Shown here piece by piece: positions 15,220 to 23,296 of a stretch of DNA of 29,822 bases. Location: NCBI GenBank assembly GCA_000434235.1, contig FR891992.1, forward strand, positions 1,323-31,144, in the 5' to 3' direction. Position 1 is the first letter of the stretch; every line of letters starts with the position of its first letter. The stretch comes from Alistipes sp. CAG:268 (GTDB lineage: Bacteria; Bacteroidota; Bacteroidia; Bacteroidales; Rikenellaceae). The translations under genes and the position numbers were made by a program. The notes under the pieces were generated by a model that was given only the letters and a program-made list of their open reading frames with translations, searched no databases and was not told the DNA's origin.

Positions 15220-17361
15220 CTACTCCCGCATGCAGCGCACCGGAAGGCCGAACCCGCGCGGATCGGTCGCCGCGATGTAGACGTTCGTTGCCGTGAGCCC
15301 GAAATAGGCAGCCCCGGCCAGATCCGAAACGGCCGGCGAACTCGACCAGTAGTAGCCTGCCGAAAGGAATGAGAAGACCGCATACTCGTCATAGCGGAAT
15401 CCGACTCCCGGATAAAAAGTCGTATTCGTCCCGTCGTAGAGGAAATTCCAACCCTGCAGGAACGACCCCGAAACATTTACGTCGCCGCTCGACATGGCCG
15501 CCGAGGAGCCGGTTGTCGTGAAGGCCGTAAAGACATAGGGATGGGGCACCACCCAGCCCGGCGGGCAGGGATCGAAGAGCGTCTTGGTCGTAGTCTGGCC
15601 GGCATTGTACCCGAGCGGATTGCCCCACAGTTCGTCGTTGCGGTACGATGCGCCGTTGCCGGCCCCGGCCCCGTAATACCAGTCGTAGGAGGTGGCGTTG
15701 GTCGTTGCGATGAACGTCTCGGGATGGGCCGTGGCATACCATGTGTTGCCCGTGTAACCCTCGTAGGAACCGGGTGAACCGCTGCTCTGCACGGGACTCC
15801 ACGTCGAGAGGAAGGTGAGCGGCACGTTGTTTTCGTCGAAGACAATCTGCCCCCACGGGAAAGGATCCTTGCGGCCCCACTGGAAGAGCGGCGCGCGGAA
15901 CGACCGCGCATAGGGTCCGTCCTCCTTGTAGATAGCCCCCAGGTTGCGGTCCATCATTACGGCCGACCCGGCCCCGTAGGCCTGCTCGTATGCCGGGGCC
16001 ATCACATAGGTCTCGGCCGCAGCCAACAACTCCTCGTTCGAGGAGTCCGTGATCCAGATGTGCCAGCTCCAGATGGCCTCGTCCGACGTGGCGTCGGGAT
16101 AGAGAGCGATCACCGCATTGCCTCCCAGCTCGGTAGGCCGTCCCGTCAGCGTAAACGAGATCTGCCCGTCTGCATAGGTGACGCTGCCCGGTTCGATCAG
16201 GTTCGGCTTGCTCTGCCAGAGCAGGCGCGCCACGCTGCCGTCCGACAGCGTGGCCGAAAGGGTCCGCCCTTCGTAGCGCTGCACGGCCGACTGCAATCCG
16301 GGAGTGATCACGCCGTTGCCGGCCACCGTAGCATCGAACGAGTAACTCTGCGAGGCCACGCTGGCAATATAGCAGTTGGCCGTCTCGGAGGAGGAGAGGC
16401 TCACTGTCGGCTGCGGCGCCGTACCGGAGGAGAGCTCCTGCGTGACGACCTTCATCTGTCCGGCGGCGATTGCGATACCGGGCAGCGAAAAGGTCGAGGT
16501 ATACCCGTCGGCGGTCGTCACAACGAAGTAGATGTCGCCGCCCCCGAGCGAGTAGTCCGCGGGATTGATTGTCAGATAGGCTACCACAGGATCGCTGCCC
16601 AGGACGGGCTGTTCGTTCAGCGACAGGCCGCAGTAGCCGATCTGCGCCGAACCTCCGGCATAGGAGCCCGTATTGTTGCCCGTCGAGGCGGTCAGGTCGA
16701 AGGTGAAGCTGCCGGCCATGATGTCCAGATCCGACAACGCACCGCTCGACGAGACCGTCGCCACGTCCGTAGCATAGAGCGTTATGGAAGCAAGGCTCTT
16801 ACCGGCCATCGTCCCCGAAGCCGTCAGGTCGAGTTCGACGACCGCAAAGGCGTGGCTGAAGCTCAGGGCCGGGAAGGACGCATCCGTCGAACTGACGGCC
16901 GCGGCGACCAGAAAATCCGAGTCGCCCAGATGCGTCGAGTCGCCCGCGGCGCGCTGCGTCTGCTGCGGCGGAAGGGTGAAGGCAATGCCCGTAGCGTCGG
17001 ACGAACTCTGCGACGGATCGTAGGGATAATAGGCGTAAAGCGTATAGGACGAAGCCCCGTCAGCCAGGGTAAGCTCGCCGTAGAAGGTTCCGCTCGACGC
17101 GGCTTCCGTTCCCGAAAAGGTCATCGGGGCATTCACGGTCGTGAAGGTCCCGCCGCTCTCGACATAGACGCCGATCCGGTCGCCCGGCGACCATTGCACG
17201 TTGTAGCCGTCGGAAGCCAGTTCGGTCCGCGTCGCGGGGGCCGAAGCCTCGATCCCCACGGTGTGCACGACAAGCTGCGGCGCGGAACTCCCCTCGGTCC
17301 TGTCGGCCGCGCAGGAGCACAACACCCACGCACCGGCCGCCGCCAGCCACCATCTATCCAT
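15220..17361 (-). CDS. Fimbrillin-like lipoprotein with C-terminal FISUMP-type domain
   Basis: A 713-aa predicted surface lipoprotein. From the ATG at 17361 it begins with a signal peptide ending L14-C-S-Cys17, followed by A-A-D-R-T. The N-terminal half resembles Bacteroidetes fimbrillin/Mfa-like proteins: A-T-R-T-E-L, W-S-P-G-D-R-I-G-V-Y, Y-T-L-Y-A-Y-Y-P-Y and F-S-H-A-F-A-V-V-E-L-D-L. The C-terminal third has features of the Fibrobacter major paralogous (FISUMP) domain: V-M-M-D-R-N-L-G-A, F-D-P-C-P-P-G-W-V-V-P, Y-Y-W-S-S-S and a final G-L-P-V-R-C-M-R-E. The protein is rich in Ser, Thr and Gly. Its start overlaps the stop of a 41-aa peptide gene by 8 bases. It could be a fimbrial tip or accessory protein or a surface adhesin; the exact role is not known. 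Confidence 0.8.
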   Translation of the reverse strand: MDRWWLAAAGAWVLCSCAADRTEGSSAPQLVVHTVGIEASAPATRTELASDGYNVQWSPGDRIGVYVESGGTFTTVNAPMTFSGTEAASSGTFYGELTLADGASSYTLYAYYPYDPSQSSSDATGIAFTLPPQQTQRAAGDSTHLGDSDFLVAAAVSSTDASFPALSFSHAFAVVELDLTASGTMAGKSLASITLYATDVATVSSSGALSDLDIMAGSFTFDLTASTGNNTGSYAGGSAQIGYCGLSLNEQPVLGSDPVVAYLTINPADYSLGGGDIYFVVTTADGYTSTFSLPGIAIAAGQMKVVTQELSSGTAPQPTVSLSSSETANCYIASVASQSYSFDATVAGNGVITPGLQSAVQRYEGRTLSATLSDGSVARLLWQSKPNLIEPGSVTYADGQISFTLTGRPTELGGNAVIALYPDATSDEAIWSWHIWITDSSNEELLAAAETYVMAPAYEQAYGAGSAVMMDRNLGAIYKEDGPYARSFRAPLFQWGRKDPFPWGQIVFDENNVPLTFLSTWSPVQSSGSPGSYEGYTGNTWYATAHPETFIATTNATSYDWYYGAGAGNGASYRNDELWGNPLGYNAGQTTTKTLFDPCPPGWVVPHPYVFTAFTTTGSSAAMSSGDVNVSGSFLQGWNFLYDGTNTTFYPGVGFRYDEYAVFSFLSAGYYWSSSPAVSDLAGAAYFGLTATNVYIAATDPRGFGLPVRCMRE

Positions 17362-17479
17362 TCCAATCCTCCCGGTCGAAACCTTCGACCCCGCCGTCCA
17401 CCGCCGAAGCCGCAAATCCCAGTTCCACGGGGACTTCCAGCACTTCGAGGTCCGGCTGCAAATAGACTTCGCGTTCCAT
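17354..17479 (-). CDS. Small 41-aa peptide gene upstream of fimbrillin-like lipoprotein
   Basis: The product starts M-E-R-E-V-Y-L-Q-P-D-L-E-V-L-E-V and continues with V-E-L-G-F-A-A-S, then an acidic tail ending E-D-W-N-G. This shape (a short basic start, a strand-like Y-x-x-P-x-(V/L)-E-V-x-E-V, a G-F-A-x-S and an acidic end) is one I associate with short unnamed proteins preceding fimbrillin-like lipoprotein genes in Bacteroidales. That association is from memory. There is no signal peptide. Its TAG lies inside the beginning of the lipoprotein gene (8-base overlap), which points to coupled translation. The function is unknown. The ATG at 17479 is preferred over a longer frame beginning inside the upstream terminator. 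Confidence 0.65.
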   Translation of the reverse strand: MEREVYLQPDLEVLEVPVELGFAASAVDGGVEGFDREDWNG

Positions 17480-17540
17480 GATCGTGTGATTTACCCGATG
17501 GAGCACGCACATACCGTACCAAACGGCGACCAGCCCGGGC

Positions 17541-17578
17541 AAAAAAAGATCCGGATCCCGCACGGGGATCCGGATCCG
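17541..17578 (-). terminator. Terminator of the TPR gene
   Basis: The stem GATCCGGATCCC (17548-17559) / GGGATCCGGATC (17565-17576) is followed on the minus strand by seven T. It lies 22 bases after the stop of the TPR gene. Confidence 0.9.
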
Positions 17579-17598
17579 CAGTCCGATTCAGAACCGAA

Positions 17599-18537
17599 CT
17601 ATTTCGTGAGCTCGGCCAGCACGGCCTTGGCATTCTCGGCAGCCGGGCCGTCGGTCACCTTCTGGAAAGCGGCGATGGCCTGGTCCTTCATCTCCTTGGC
17701 GTTGTAGGCGGCACCGAGCAGATAGTACATCAGGCTCTTGTCGGCAGCCTCGGTCTGGGCTGCGGCGGCAGCCTCACCCAGCTCGATCACCTTGGCATAG
17801 TCCTTCTTGTTGGCATAGGCCTGCAGGCGCACGTTCTGGAACAGGGCGCTCGCAGGGTTCTTCTCCAGCTGAGCATCGGCCATGGCGATGATGCCGTCGA
17901 AGTCACCGGCCTCCTGCATCGTGGCCACCTTGTTGTTGGTATAGAGGGCCATCATCTCCTTGGCCTTGGCCACGTCGGCCTCGTACTTCGGGTGCGTCTT
18001 GGCGGCAATGGCCTCATAGATCTCCATGCCCTTCTCGTACTCGCCCAGCTCGCAGTAGCTCATCGCCAGGTTGAGCGCCATACCCGTGTTGTCCGGGTCG
18101 GCCTTGTAACCCTTCTCGAAGATGCCCACGGCCGTAGCATAGTCCTTGCTGTTGAAGGCCGAACCGCCCTGCATCTGGTAGATCTTGGCCACCCAGCCGT
18201 TCGACTTGGCCATCTGCGTCATGTCGCCGTAGAGCTCGGCCAGCTCGGCCGACTTCTCGAAGTTCTTCAGCGCCTCATCGAGGTTCTGGGCCTGTGCGGC
18301 GCGGCCGCCCATCATGAAGTAGCATTTGGGGAGCGTCGTCTTGGCCGTGGCAACGATCGACGCGGCGTCGGGGTTGTCGATACCCAGGTCGATCACCTGC
18401 TCGAATTTCGATGCGGCGCCGGCGAAGTCCTTGGCACCGTAAGCGGCAGCAGCCTCGTTATAGAGCGCCGTCACATCCTGCGCCGAGAGCGACGCGGCGG
18501 CAAACAGCGCGATTGCGGAAATAAACAGTTTTTTCAT
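17599..18537 (-). CDS. Periplasmic tetratricopeptide-repeat protein
   Basis: A 312-aa protein with a typical Sec signal peptide (M-K-K-L-F-I-S-A-I-A-L-F-A-A-A, then S-L-S-A-Q), so probably periplasmic. The rest is a helical array of TPR-like repeats, for example Y-N-E-A-A-A-A-Y-G-A-K-D-F-A-G-A, G-S-A-F-N-S-K-D-Y-A-T-A-V-G-I-F and A-A-Y-N-A-K-E-M-K-D-Q-A-I-A-A-F. TPR arrays bind partner proteins, but no partner is evident. It has a near-ideal promoter inside the end of tadA and its own strong terminator. It is thus probably a well-expressed single-gene unit with a leader of about 70 bases. Confidence 0.9.
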   Translation of the reverse strand: MKKLFISAIALFAAASLSAQDVTALYNEAAAAYGAKDFAGAASKFEQVIDLGIDNPDAASIVATAKTTLPKCYFMMGGRAAQAQNLDEALKNFEKSAELAELYGDMTQMAKSNGWVAKIYQMQGGSAFNSKDYATAVGIFEKGYKADPDNTGMALNLAMSYCELGEYEKGMEIYEAIAAKTHPKYEADVAKAKEMMALYTNNKVATMQEAGDFDGIIAMADAQLEKNPASALFQNVRLQAYANKKDYAKVIELGEAAAAAQTEAADKSLMYYLLGAAYNAKEMKDQAIAAFQKVTDGPAAENAKAVLAELTK

Positions 18538-18616
18538 CGTGTGTGTGCTTTTAAAGTTTTTTCAGTTCGTTTTTCCTTTTTGGATGTGGCCCTGCCTGGT
18601 GGGGCCGCGTTGGTTG

Positions 18617-18648
18617 CAAAAGTATAAATTTTTTTCCTACTTTTCAAA
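18617..18648 (-). promoter_or_regulatory. Promoter of the TPR gene
   Basis: On the minus strand TTTG (18648-18645) is followed after exactly 20 bases by TACTTTTG (18624-18617), the full two-part Bacteroidetes consensus. The element starts just beyond the tadA stop codon at 18651. Confidence 0.85.
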
Positions 18649-18650
18649 CA

Positions 18651-19106
18651 CTACCTGCGCAAAAAGGCAAAAAACGAGGTCATCAGCTCCTCGCATTCGG
18701 CAGCCAGTACGCCGCGCGTCACCCCGGTTTTCGGATGGAAAACCGACACCGCATAGCGGCGATAACCCTTCTTGGCGTCGTCGGCGCCCCATACGACCCG
18801 CCCCACCTGAGCCCAAGCGATCGCTCCGGCGCACATGATGCACGGCTCGACGGTGACGTAGAGCGTACAGTCGGGCAGGTACTTGCCCCCGAGCGTCGAG
18901 GCGGCGGCCGTCAGCGCCTGCATCTCGGCATGCGCCGTGGGGTCGCCCAGCGTCTCGACCAGGTTGTGCCCGCGGCCCACGACCCGGCCGCCCGAGACGA
19001 CGACCGCCCCGATGGGCACCTCCTCCGCCTCGAGGGCCTTGCGCGCCTCGCCGAGTGCCTGGCGCATGAACCGTTCGTCTTCTGACTGCTGTGTCGGCTG
19101 TTCCAT
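18651..19106 (-). CDS. tadA: tRNA-specific adenosine deaminase
   Basis: The 151-aa zinc deaminase converts A34 to inosine in tRNA-Arg(ACG). The signature H59-A-E61 (Zn ligand and proton shuttle) and P88-C89-I-M-C92 (Zn ligands) are intact, with N-terminal R-Q-A-L-G-E-A-R-K-A-L and E-V-P-I-G-A-V-V-V typical of TadA. Length matches the family. The ATG at 19106 is preferred; the open frame extends far upstream only as an antisense shadow of aspS. It is divergent from aspS. No clear TAnnTTTG is seen on the minus strand before it. Confidence 0.93.
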   Translation of the reverse strand: MEQPTQQSEDERFMRQALGEARKALEAEEVPIGAVVVSGGRVVGRGHNLVETLGDPTAHAEMQALTAAASTLGGKYLPDCTLYVTVEPCIMCAGAIAWAQVGRVVWGADDAKKGYRRYAVSVFHPKTGVTRGVLAAECEELMTSFFAFLRR

Positions 19107-19217
19107 TTGTGGTCGGTATTTGCGGAATATCCGCAGCGGCAGCCGCATCTGCGCCCGCTTCCGGAGCCGCAAAGCGGATTTTTCGCCCTGGCTGCACGAT
19201 ATTCCCGTTAAATTTCC

Positions 19218-19225
19218 TACCTTTG
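19218..19225 (+). promoter_or_regulatory. -7 element of aspS
   Basis: TACCTTTG is a full match to TAnnTTTG, about 53 bases before the ATG at 19278. No -33 TTTG is visible at 19-21 bases upstream. Confidence 0.65.
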
Positions 19226-19277
19226 TAGGTTGCAAGAACAAAAATACAAAAAACGAAACAATAATACAACCTCTACC

Positions 19278-21032
19278 ATGTACAGAACCCATACGTGCGG
19301 CTGTTTGAGAGCCTGCAACGTAAACGAGACCGTCACCCTCGCCGGGTGGGTGCAGAAAGTGCGAAACCTCGGCGCCATGACATTCATCGACCTGCGCGAC
19401 CGCTACGGTCTGACGCAGATCACGGTCGAGGAGCACTCGGCAGCCGAAGTCCGCGAGGTGGCCGCCCGCGTGGGACGCGAGTGGGTGCTCCAGGTCACGG
19501 GCCGCGTCGTCGAGCGCCAGTCCAAGAACCCCAAGATGCCCACGGGTGACATCGAGGTGGTGGCCGAGCAGATCACGGTGCTCAACGAGGCGCAGACGCC
19601 CCCCTTCACCATCGAGGAGAATTCGGACGGCGGCGACGACCTGCGCATGAAGTACCGCTACCTCGACCTGCGGCGTCCGCCCCTGCAGCGCAACATGATC
19701 CTGCGCCACAAGATGGCCCAGGAGATCCGCCGCTTCCTCGACGCCGAGGGTTTCCTCGAGATCGAAACCCCCTACCTGGTGGGCTCCACGCCCGAGGGTG
19801 CCCGCGACTTCGTGGTGCCGAGCCGCATGAACCCCAACCAGTTCTACGCCCTGCCCCAGTCGCCGCAGACGCTCAAGCAACTGCTCATGGTGGCTGGATA
19901 CGACAAGTATTTCCAGATCGTGCGCTGCTTCCGCGACGAGGACCTGCGCGCCGACCGTCAGCCCGAATTCACGCAGATCGACTGCGAGATGTCGTTCGTC
20001 GAGCAGGAGGACATCCTCGAGGTCTTCGAGCGCTGGGCCAAGCACATGTTCAAGCACGTGCTGTGCATCGAGTTCACCGAGCCGCTGCGCCGTATGCCGT
20101 GGATCGAGGCGATGGAGAAGTACGGTTCGGACAAACCCGACCTGCGCTTCGGCATGGAGTTCTCCGACCTGACCGACCTGGCCAAGGGCCACGGATTCTC
20201 GGTCTTCGACGACGCCGAGTATGTCACCGGTTTCGCCGCTCCGGGATGTGCCGCCTATACCCGCAAGCAGATCGACGCACTGACCGAATATGTCAAGCGC
20301 CCGCAGGTAGGTGCCAAGGGACTCATCTGGATCCGCGTCGAGGAGGGGGCCGTCAAGTCGTCGGTGGACAAGTTCTTCTCGCCCGAAGAGGTACGCGCCA
20401 TGGCCGCGCGCTGCGGCGCCAAGGCCGGTGACATGGTCTTCATCCTCTGCGGCAAGAAGTTCAAGGCCCTCACGCAGCTCTGTGCGCTCCGCCTCGAGGT
20501 AGCCCAGCAGTTGGGGCTCCGTGACCCGAAGAAGTTCGCCCCGCTGTGGGTGGTCGATTTCCCGATGTTCGAGTGGGACGACGAGACCCAGCGCTTCTAC
20601 GCCATGCACCACCCCTTCACCTCGCCCAAGCCCGAGGACATCGCCTTCCTCGAGAGCGACCCGGGGCGCGTGCGCGCCAACGCCTACGACTTCGTATGCA
20701 ACGGCACGGAGGTCGGCGGCGGCTCGATCCGTATTCACGATGCCAAGCTGCAGGCCCAGATCTTCAAATGCCTGGGATTCACGCCCGAAAAGGCGCAGGA
20801 GCAGTTCGGCTTCCTGATGAATGCCTTCAAGTTCGGCGCACCCCCTCACGGAGGTCTGGCCTTCGGTTTCGACCGCTTGTGCTCGCTCTTCGGCGGCTCG
20901 GAGTCGATCCGCGACTACATCGCCTTCCCGAAGAACAACGCCGGCCGCGACGTGATGCTCGACGCCCCGTCGCTGCTCGACCCCGCACAGCTCGACGAAC
21001 TCTACCTCGAACTGCGCAAGCCCGAGGCCTAA
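19278..21032 (+). CDS. aspS: Aspartyl-tRNA synthetase (bacterial type)
   Basis: The 584-aa class IIb synthetase charges tRNA-Asp. An N-terminal OB-fold ([14 protein letters not shown]) binds the anticodon. The catalytic core has motif 2 in [16 protein letters not shown] and motif 3 in [10 protein letters not shown]. The bacterial GAD insertion lies between them (roughly 290-410). The Q-S-P-Q-x-L-K-Q amino-acid-binding segment is present. The ATG at 19278 gives the normal start M-Y-R-T-H-T-C-G; an in-frame TTG at 19230 falls near the transcription start and is rejected. Whether it is discriminating (Asp only) or non-discriminating is not decided here. Confidence 0.97.
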   Translation: MYRTHTCGCLRACNVNETVTLAGWVQKVRNLGAMTFIDLRDRYGLTQITVEEHSAAEVREVAARVGREWVLQVTGRVVERQSKNPKMPTGDIEVVAEQITVLNEAQTPPFTIEENSDGGDDLRMKYRYLDLRRPPLQRNMILRHKMAQEIRRFLDAEGFLEIETPYLVGSTPEGARDFVVPSRMNPNQFYALPQSPQTLKQLLMVAGYDKYFQIVRCFRDEDLRADRQPEFTQIDCEMSFVEQEDILEVFERWAKHMFKHVLCIEFTEPLRRMPWIEAMEKYGSDKPDLRFGMEFSDLTDLAKGHGFSVFDDAEYVTGFAAPGCAAYTRKQIDALTEYVKRPQVGAKGLIWIRVEEGAVKSSVDKFFSPEEVRAMAARCGAKAGDMVFILCGKKFKALTQLCALRLEVAQQLGLRDPKKFAPLWVVDFPMFEWDDETQRFYAMHHPFTSPKPEDIAFLESDPGRVRANAYDFVCNGTEVGGGSIRIHDAKLQAQIFKCLGFTPEKAQEQFGFLMNAFKFGAPPHGGLAFGFDRLCSLFGGSESIRDYIAFPKNNAGRDVMLDAPSLLDPAQLDELYLELRKPEA

Positions 21033-21055
21033 AGCCTCCGGCAGAAGACATGGCA

Positions 21056-21085
21056 AAAGCGGCCCGGGAATCCCCGGGCCGCTTT
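21056..21085 (+). terminator. Terminator after aspS
   Basis: A 13-bp stem AAAGCGGCCCGGG / CCCGGGCCGCTTT with a four-base loop lies 23 bases after the aspS stop. It is symmetrical enough to serve the leftward DUF2752 gene as well. Confidence 0.85.
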
Positions 21086-21104
21086 CCTTATGTATTACCG
21101 CCGC

Positions 21105-21488
21105 TCACCGACAGACACCCGGCAGGTTGCGCACGACCCACCAGAGGAGAAACAGCAGGCAGTAGCCGTAGGCAACCAGGCGGTGCTGCACGACAGGACG
21201 GCAGCGTGCGGCAAGCCGTCCGCCGTCGAGCGAAGTCCACGCCACGGCCAGAAAATAGGGGACCGAAACGACCAGAAAGGGGTTGAAATGCAACGCCTCG
21301 CCCACTCGCCCGTGCAGGAGGCTGTGCAGGGCGCGCTGTCCCCCGCAGGCCGGGCAGTCCCAGCCCGTCAGCATGTGAAACGGACATTGCGGCAGCCACC
21401 CGCTATGCGACGGATCGACCGCATAGTAGAGGGCCGCCAAAGCCAGCAGTGCGACCGGAATCCCGATCCAAAGCGACCTGCGCGTCAA
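21105..21488 (-). CDS. DUF2752 small membrane protein
   Basis: A 127-aa protein of the DUF2752 family, function unknown. The signature C-P-F-H-M-L-T-G-W-D-C-P-A-C-G-G-Q-R-A with following H-x-L-L-H-G and a conserved Asn-Pro is complete; its cysteines suggest metal or disulfide chemistry. Three hydrophobic segments are visible. The only reasonable start is a TTG at 21488, placed directly after the TGA of the CD225 gene, so translation by re-initiation is likely. DUF2752 and CD225-type genes often lie together in Bacteroidetes (recollection, not checked). Confidence 0.85.
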   Translation of the reverse strand: MTRRSLWIGIPVALLALAALYYAVDPSHSGWLPQCPFHMLTGWDCPACGGQRALHSLLHGRVGEALHFNPFLVVSVPYFLAVAWTSLDGGRLAARCRPVVQHRLVAYGYCLLFLLWWVVRNLPGVCR

Positions 21489-21842
21489 TCAGAGATCGAG
21501 AAAGGGCAGCGAAACGGCGGCTGCGAAGACAAACACGAGAAGCACGTAGACCAGCCAGCAGAATGCGGCCACGCCGACCGAGACCCACGTCCACGTGCGG
21601 GCGTTCTTCGCCGCGCGCCGCGAGGCCTCGTAGTTGCCGGAAAACCAGTAGGAGTCCACCTGCGTTGCATAGACGATGGCCACGATACCGAAGGGCAGGC
21701 AGCAGAGGATCGTACTGATGATGGCCCACGGCAGGAAATTGTCGGGTTTCACCGGATCGGGCTGCGGCGCTGCTGCCGTGGGATTTGCCGGAGACGCATT
21801 CACGGCTGCGTCCTGAGCCGTCTTGGGGTCGATGACTTCCAT
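21489..21842 (-). CDS. CD225/dispanin-family membrane protein
   Basis: A 117-aa protein. A Pro/Ala-rich N-terminal region (about 45 residues) is followed by the CD225 core P-D-N-F-L-P-W-A-I-I-S-T-I-L-C-C-L-P-F-G, then I-V-A-I-V-Y-A-T-Q-V, an N-Y-E-A-S-R-R-A-A segment and a second membrane helix. The family includes eukaryotic interferon-induced transmembrane proteins; the bacterial role is unknown. The ATG at 21842 is used because the longer frame would start inside the -7 element at 21873-21880. It is co-transcribed with DUF2752 and divergent from rarA. Confidence 0.88.
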   Translation of the reverse strand: MEVIDPKTAQDAAVNASPANPTAAAPQPDPVKPDNFLPWAIISTILCCLPFGIVAIVYATQVDSYWFSGNYEASRRAAKNARTWTWVSVGVAAFCWLVYVLLVFVFAAAVSLPFLDL

Positions 21843-21872
21843 TTGAACAGGATTGATAGGGTTTGAACTGAA

Positions 21873-21880
21873 CAAATATA
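21873..21880 (-). promoter_or_regulatory. -7 element of the CD225-DUF2752 pair
   Basis: TATATTTG on the minus strand matches TAnnTTTG and predicts a leader of about 25 bases before the ATG at 21842. Confidence 0.65.
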
Positions 21881-21900
21881 CGTTTTTTTTCGAAAATCGC

Positions 21901-21908
21901 TATCTTTG
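21901..21908 (+). promoter_or_regulatory. -7 element of rarA
   Basis: TATCTTTG matches TAnnTTTG. It lies 20 bases before the rarA ATG, giving a leader of about 13 bases. A T-rich stretch at 21883-21890 sits where a -33 or upstream element could be. Confidence 0.65.
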
Positions 21909-21927
21909 ACCCTGTAAAACGATCGCC

Positions 21928-23205
21928 ATGCCGAATATTCCCTTAGCCGAACGCCTGCGCCCGAAAACCATCGACGAATACATCGGGCAGGAGCACCTTG
22001 TGGGCCGAAACGGCGTGTTCCGCAAGTTCTTCGAGACGGGCAACGTCCCCTCGTTCATCCTCTGGGGGCCCCCGGGCGTCGGGAAGACCACGCTGGCGAA
22101 GATCGTGGCCACGCAGCTCGACCGCCCGTTCTTCACCCTTTCGGCCGTGACGTCGGGCGTCAAGGAGGTCCGCGAGGTGATCGAGTCGGCGCGCAAGCAG
22201 CGCTTCTTCGACCAGCGTCCGCCGTTCCTGTTCATCGACGAGATCCACCGTTTCAACAAGTCGCAGCAGGACTCGCTGCTCGGGGCCGTCGAGCAGGGTA
22301 TCGTGACGCTCATCGGCGCCACGACCGAGAACCCTTCGTTCGAGGTGATCTCGCCACTGTTGAGCCGCTGCCAAGTCTACATCCTCCGCCCGATGGAGGA
22401 CAAGGACCTGCAGACGCTGCTCGACCGTGCGCTGACCGCAGACATCGAACTCAGGGAGCGCGAGATCGAAGTGCAGCAGACCGGGGCCCTGTTCCGCTTC
22501 GCCGGGGGCGACGCCCGCAAGCTGCTCAACATCCTCGACATCATCGTCGGCGCCACCGACGGAAAGGTGACGATCACCGACCAGTACGTCACCGACTGCC
22601 TGCAACAGAACATCGCCCTCTACGACAAGAACGGGGAGCAGCACTACGACGTCATCTCGGCCTTCATCAAATCGGTGCGGGGCAGCGACCCCAATGCGGC
22701 GATCTACTACCTGGCACGGATGCTCGCCGGGGGCGAGGAACCGCGCTTCATCGCCCGTCGGCTGGTGATCCTCGCCTCGGAGGACATCGGGCTCGCGAAC
22801 CCCAACGCCCTGCTGCTGGCCAACGCCTGCTTCGACACGGTGCACAAGATCGGCATGCCCGAGGCGCGCATCACGCTGGCCGAGACGACCATCTACCTGG
22901 CAACCTCGGCCAAGAGCAACTCGGCCTACATGGCCATCAACAAGGCCCTCGCCCTGGTCGAGCACGACACGACGAACCGCCCCGTGCCGCTGCACCTGCG
23001 CAACGCCCCGACAAAACTCATGAAACAGGCCGGCTACTCCGATGGCTACAAGTACGCCCACGACTACGAAGGGCACTTCGCCGAGCTGGAGTTCCTGCCC
23101 GAGAGCCTCTCGGGAACGAAATTCTATGAACCCGACACGCAGAATGCCGCCGAGGCGAAGATCGCCGAGCGCATCCATGCGTTGTGGAAGGAGAAGTACC
23201 GATAG
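21928..23205 (+). CDS. rarA: Replication-associated recombination protein A (RarA/MgsA)
   Basis: A 425-aa AAA+ ATPase related to clamp-loader subunits, acting at stalled replication forks. Visible are P-L-A-E-R-L-R-P-K-T, Walker A G47-P-P-G-V-G-K-T54, Walker B F-L-F-I-D-E-I-H-R-F (100-109), sensor 1 in G-A-T-T-E-N-P-S-F-E and the C-terminal MgsA region with S-D-P-N-A-A-I-Y-Y-L-A-R-M-L. Length and order are standard. It has its own promoter and is divergent from the CD225 gene. The next gene begins 91 bases later. Confidence 0.95.
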   Translation: MPNIPLAERLRPKTIDEYIGQEHLVGRNGVFRKFFETGNVPSFILWGPPGVGKTTLAKIVATQLDRPFFTLSAVTSGVKEVREVIESARKQRFFDQRPPFLFIDEIHRFNKSQQDSLLGAVEQGIVTLIGATTENPSFEVISPLLSRCQVYILRPMEDKDLQTLLDRALTADIELREREIEVQQTGALFRFAGGDARKLLNILDIIVGATDGKVTITDQYVTDCLQQNIALYDKNGEQHYDVISAFIKSVRGSDPNAAIYYLARMLAGGEEPRFIARRLVILASEDIGLANPNALLLANACFDTVHKIGMPEARITLAETTIYLATSAKSNSAYMAINKALALVEHDTTNRPVPLHLRNAPTKLMKQAGYSDGYKYAHDYEGHFAELEFLPESLSGTKFYEPDTQNAAEAKIAERIHALWKEKYR

Positions 23206-23296
23206 AGCAGCGGCCGCTGGCGGATCCCGCAGCGGGCGGTCCGGCTACGGCCCCGACTCCTCACTTCAAAGAAATGCCACCATCAAACACCTGTTT

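Noticed and set aside
19121..19180. Inverted repeats between tadA and aspS such as TGCGGA-ATA-TCCGCA
   Set aside because: Several short GC-rich repeats occur, but they do not form one clear structure or known site.
19230..19277. TTG as alternative start of aspS
   Set aside because: The added N-terminus is Lys/Asn/Thr filler and lies next to the predicted transcription start; the ATG gives the family start.
18651..21056. 801-codon leftward frame containing tadA at its end
   Set aside because: Only the last 151 codons are tadA; the rest is antisense to aspS.
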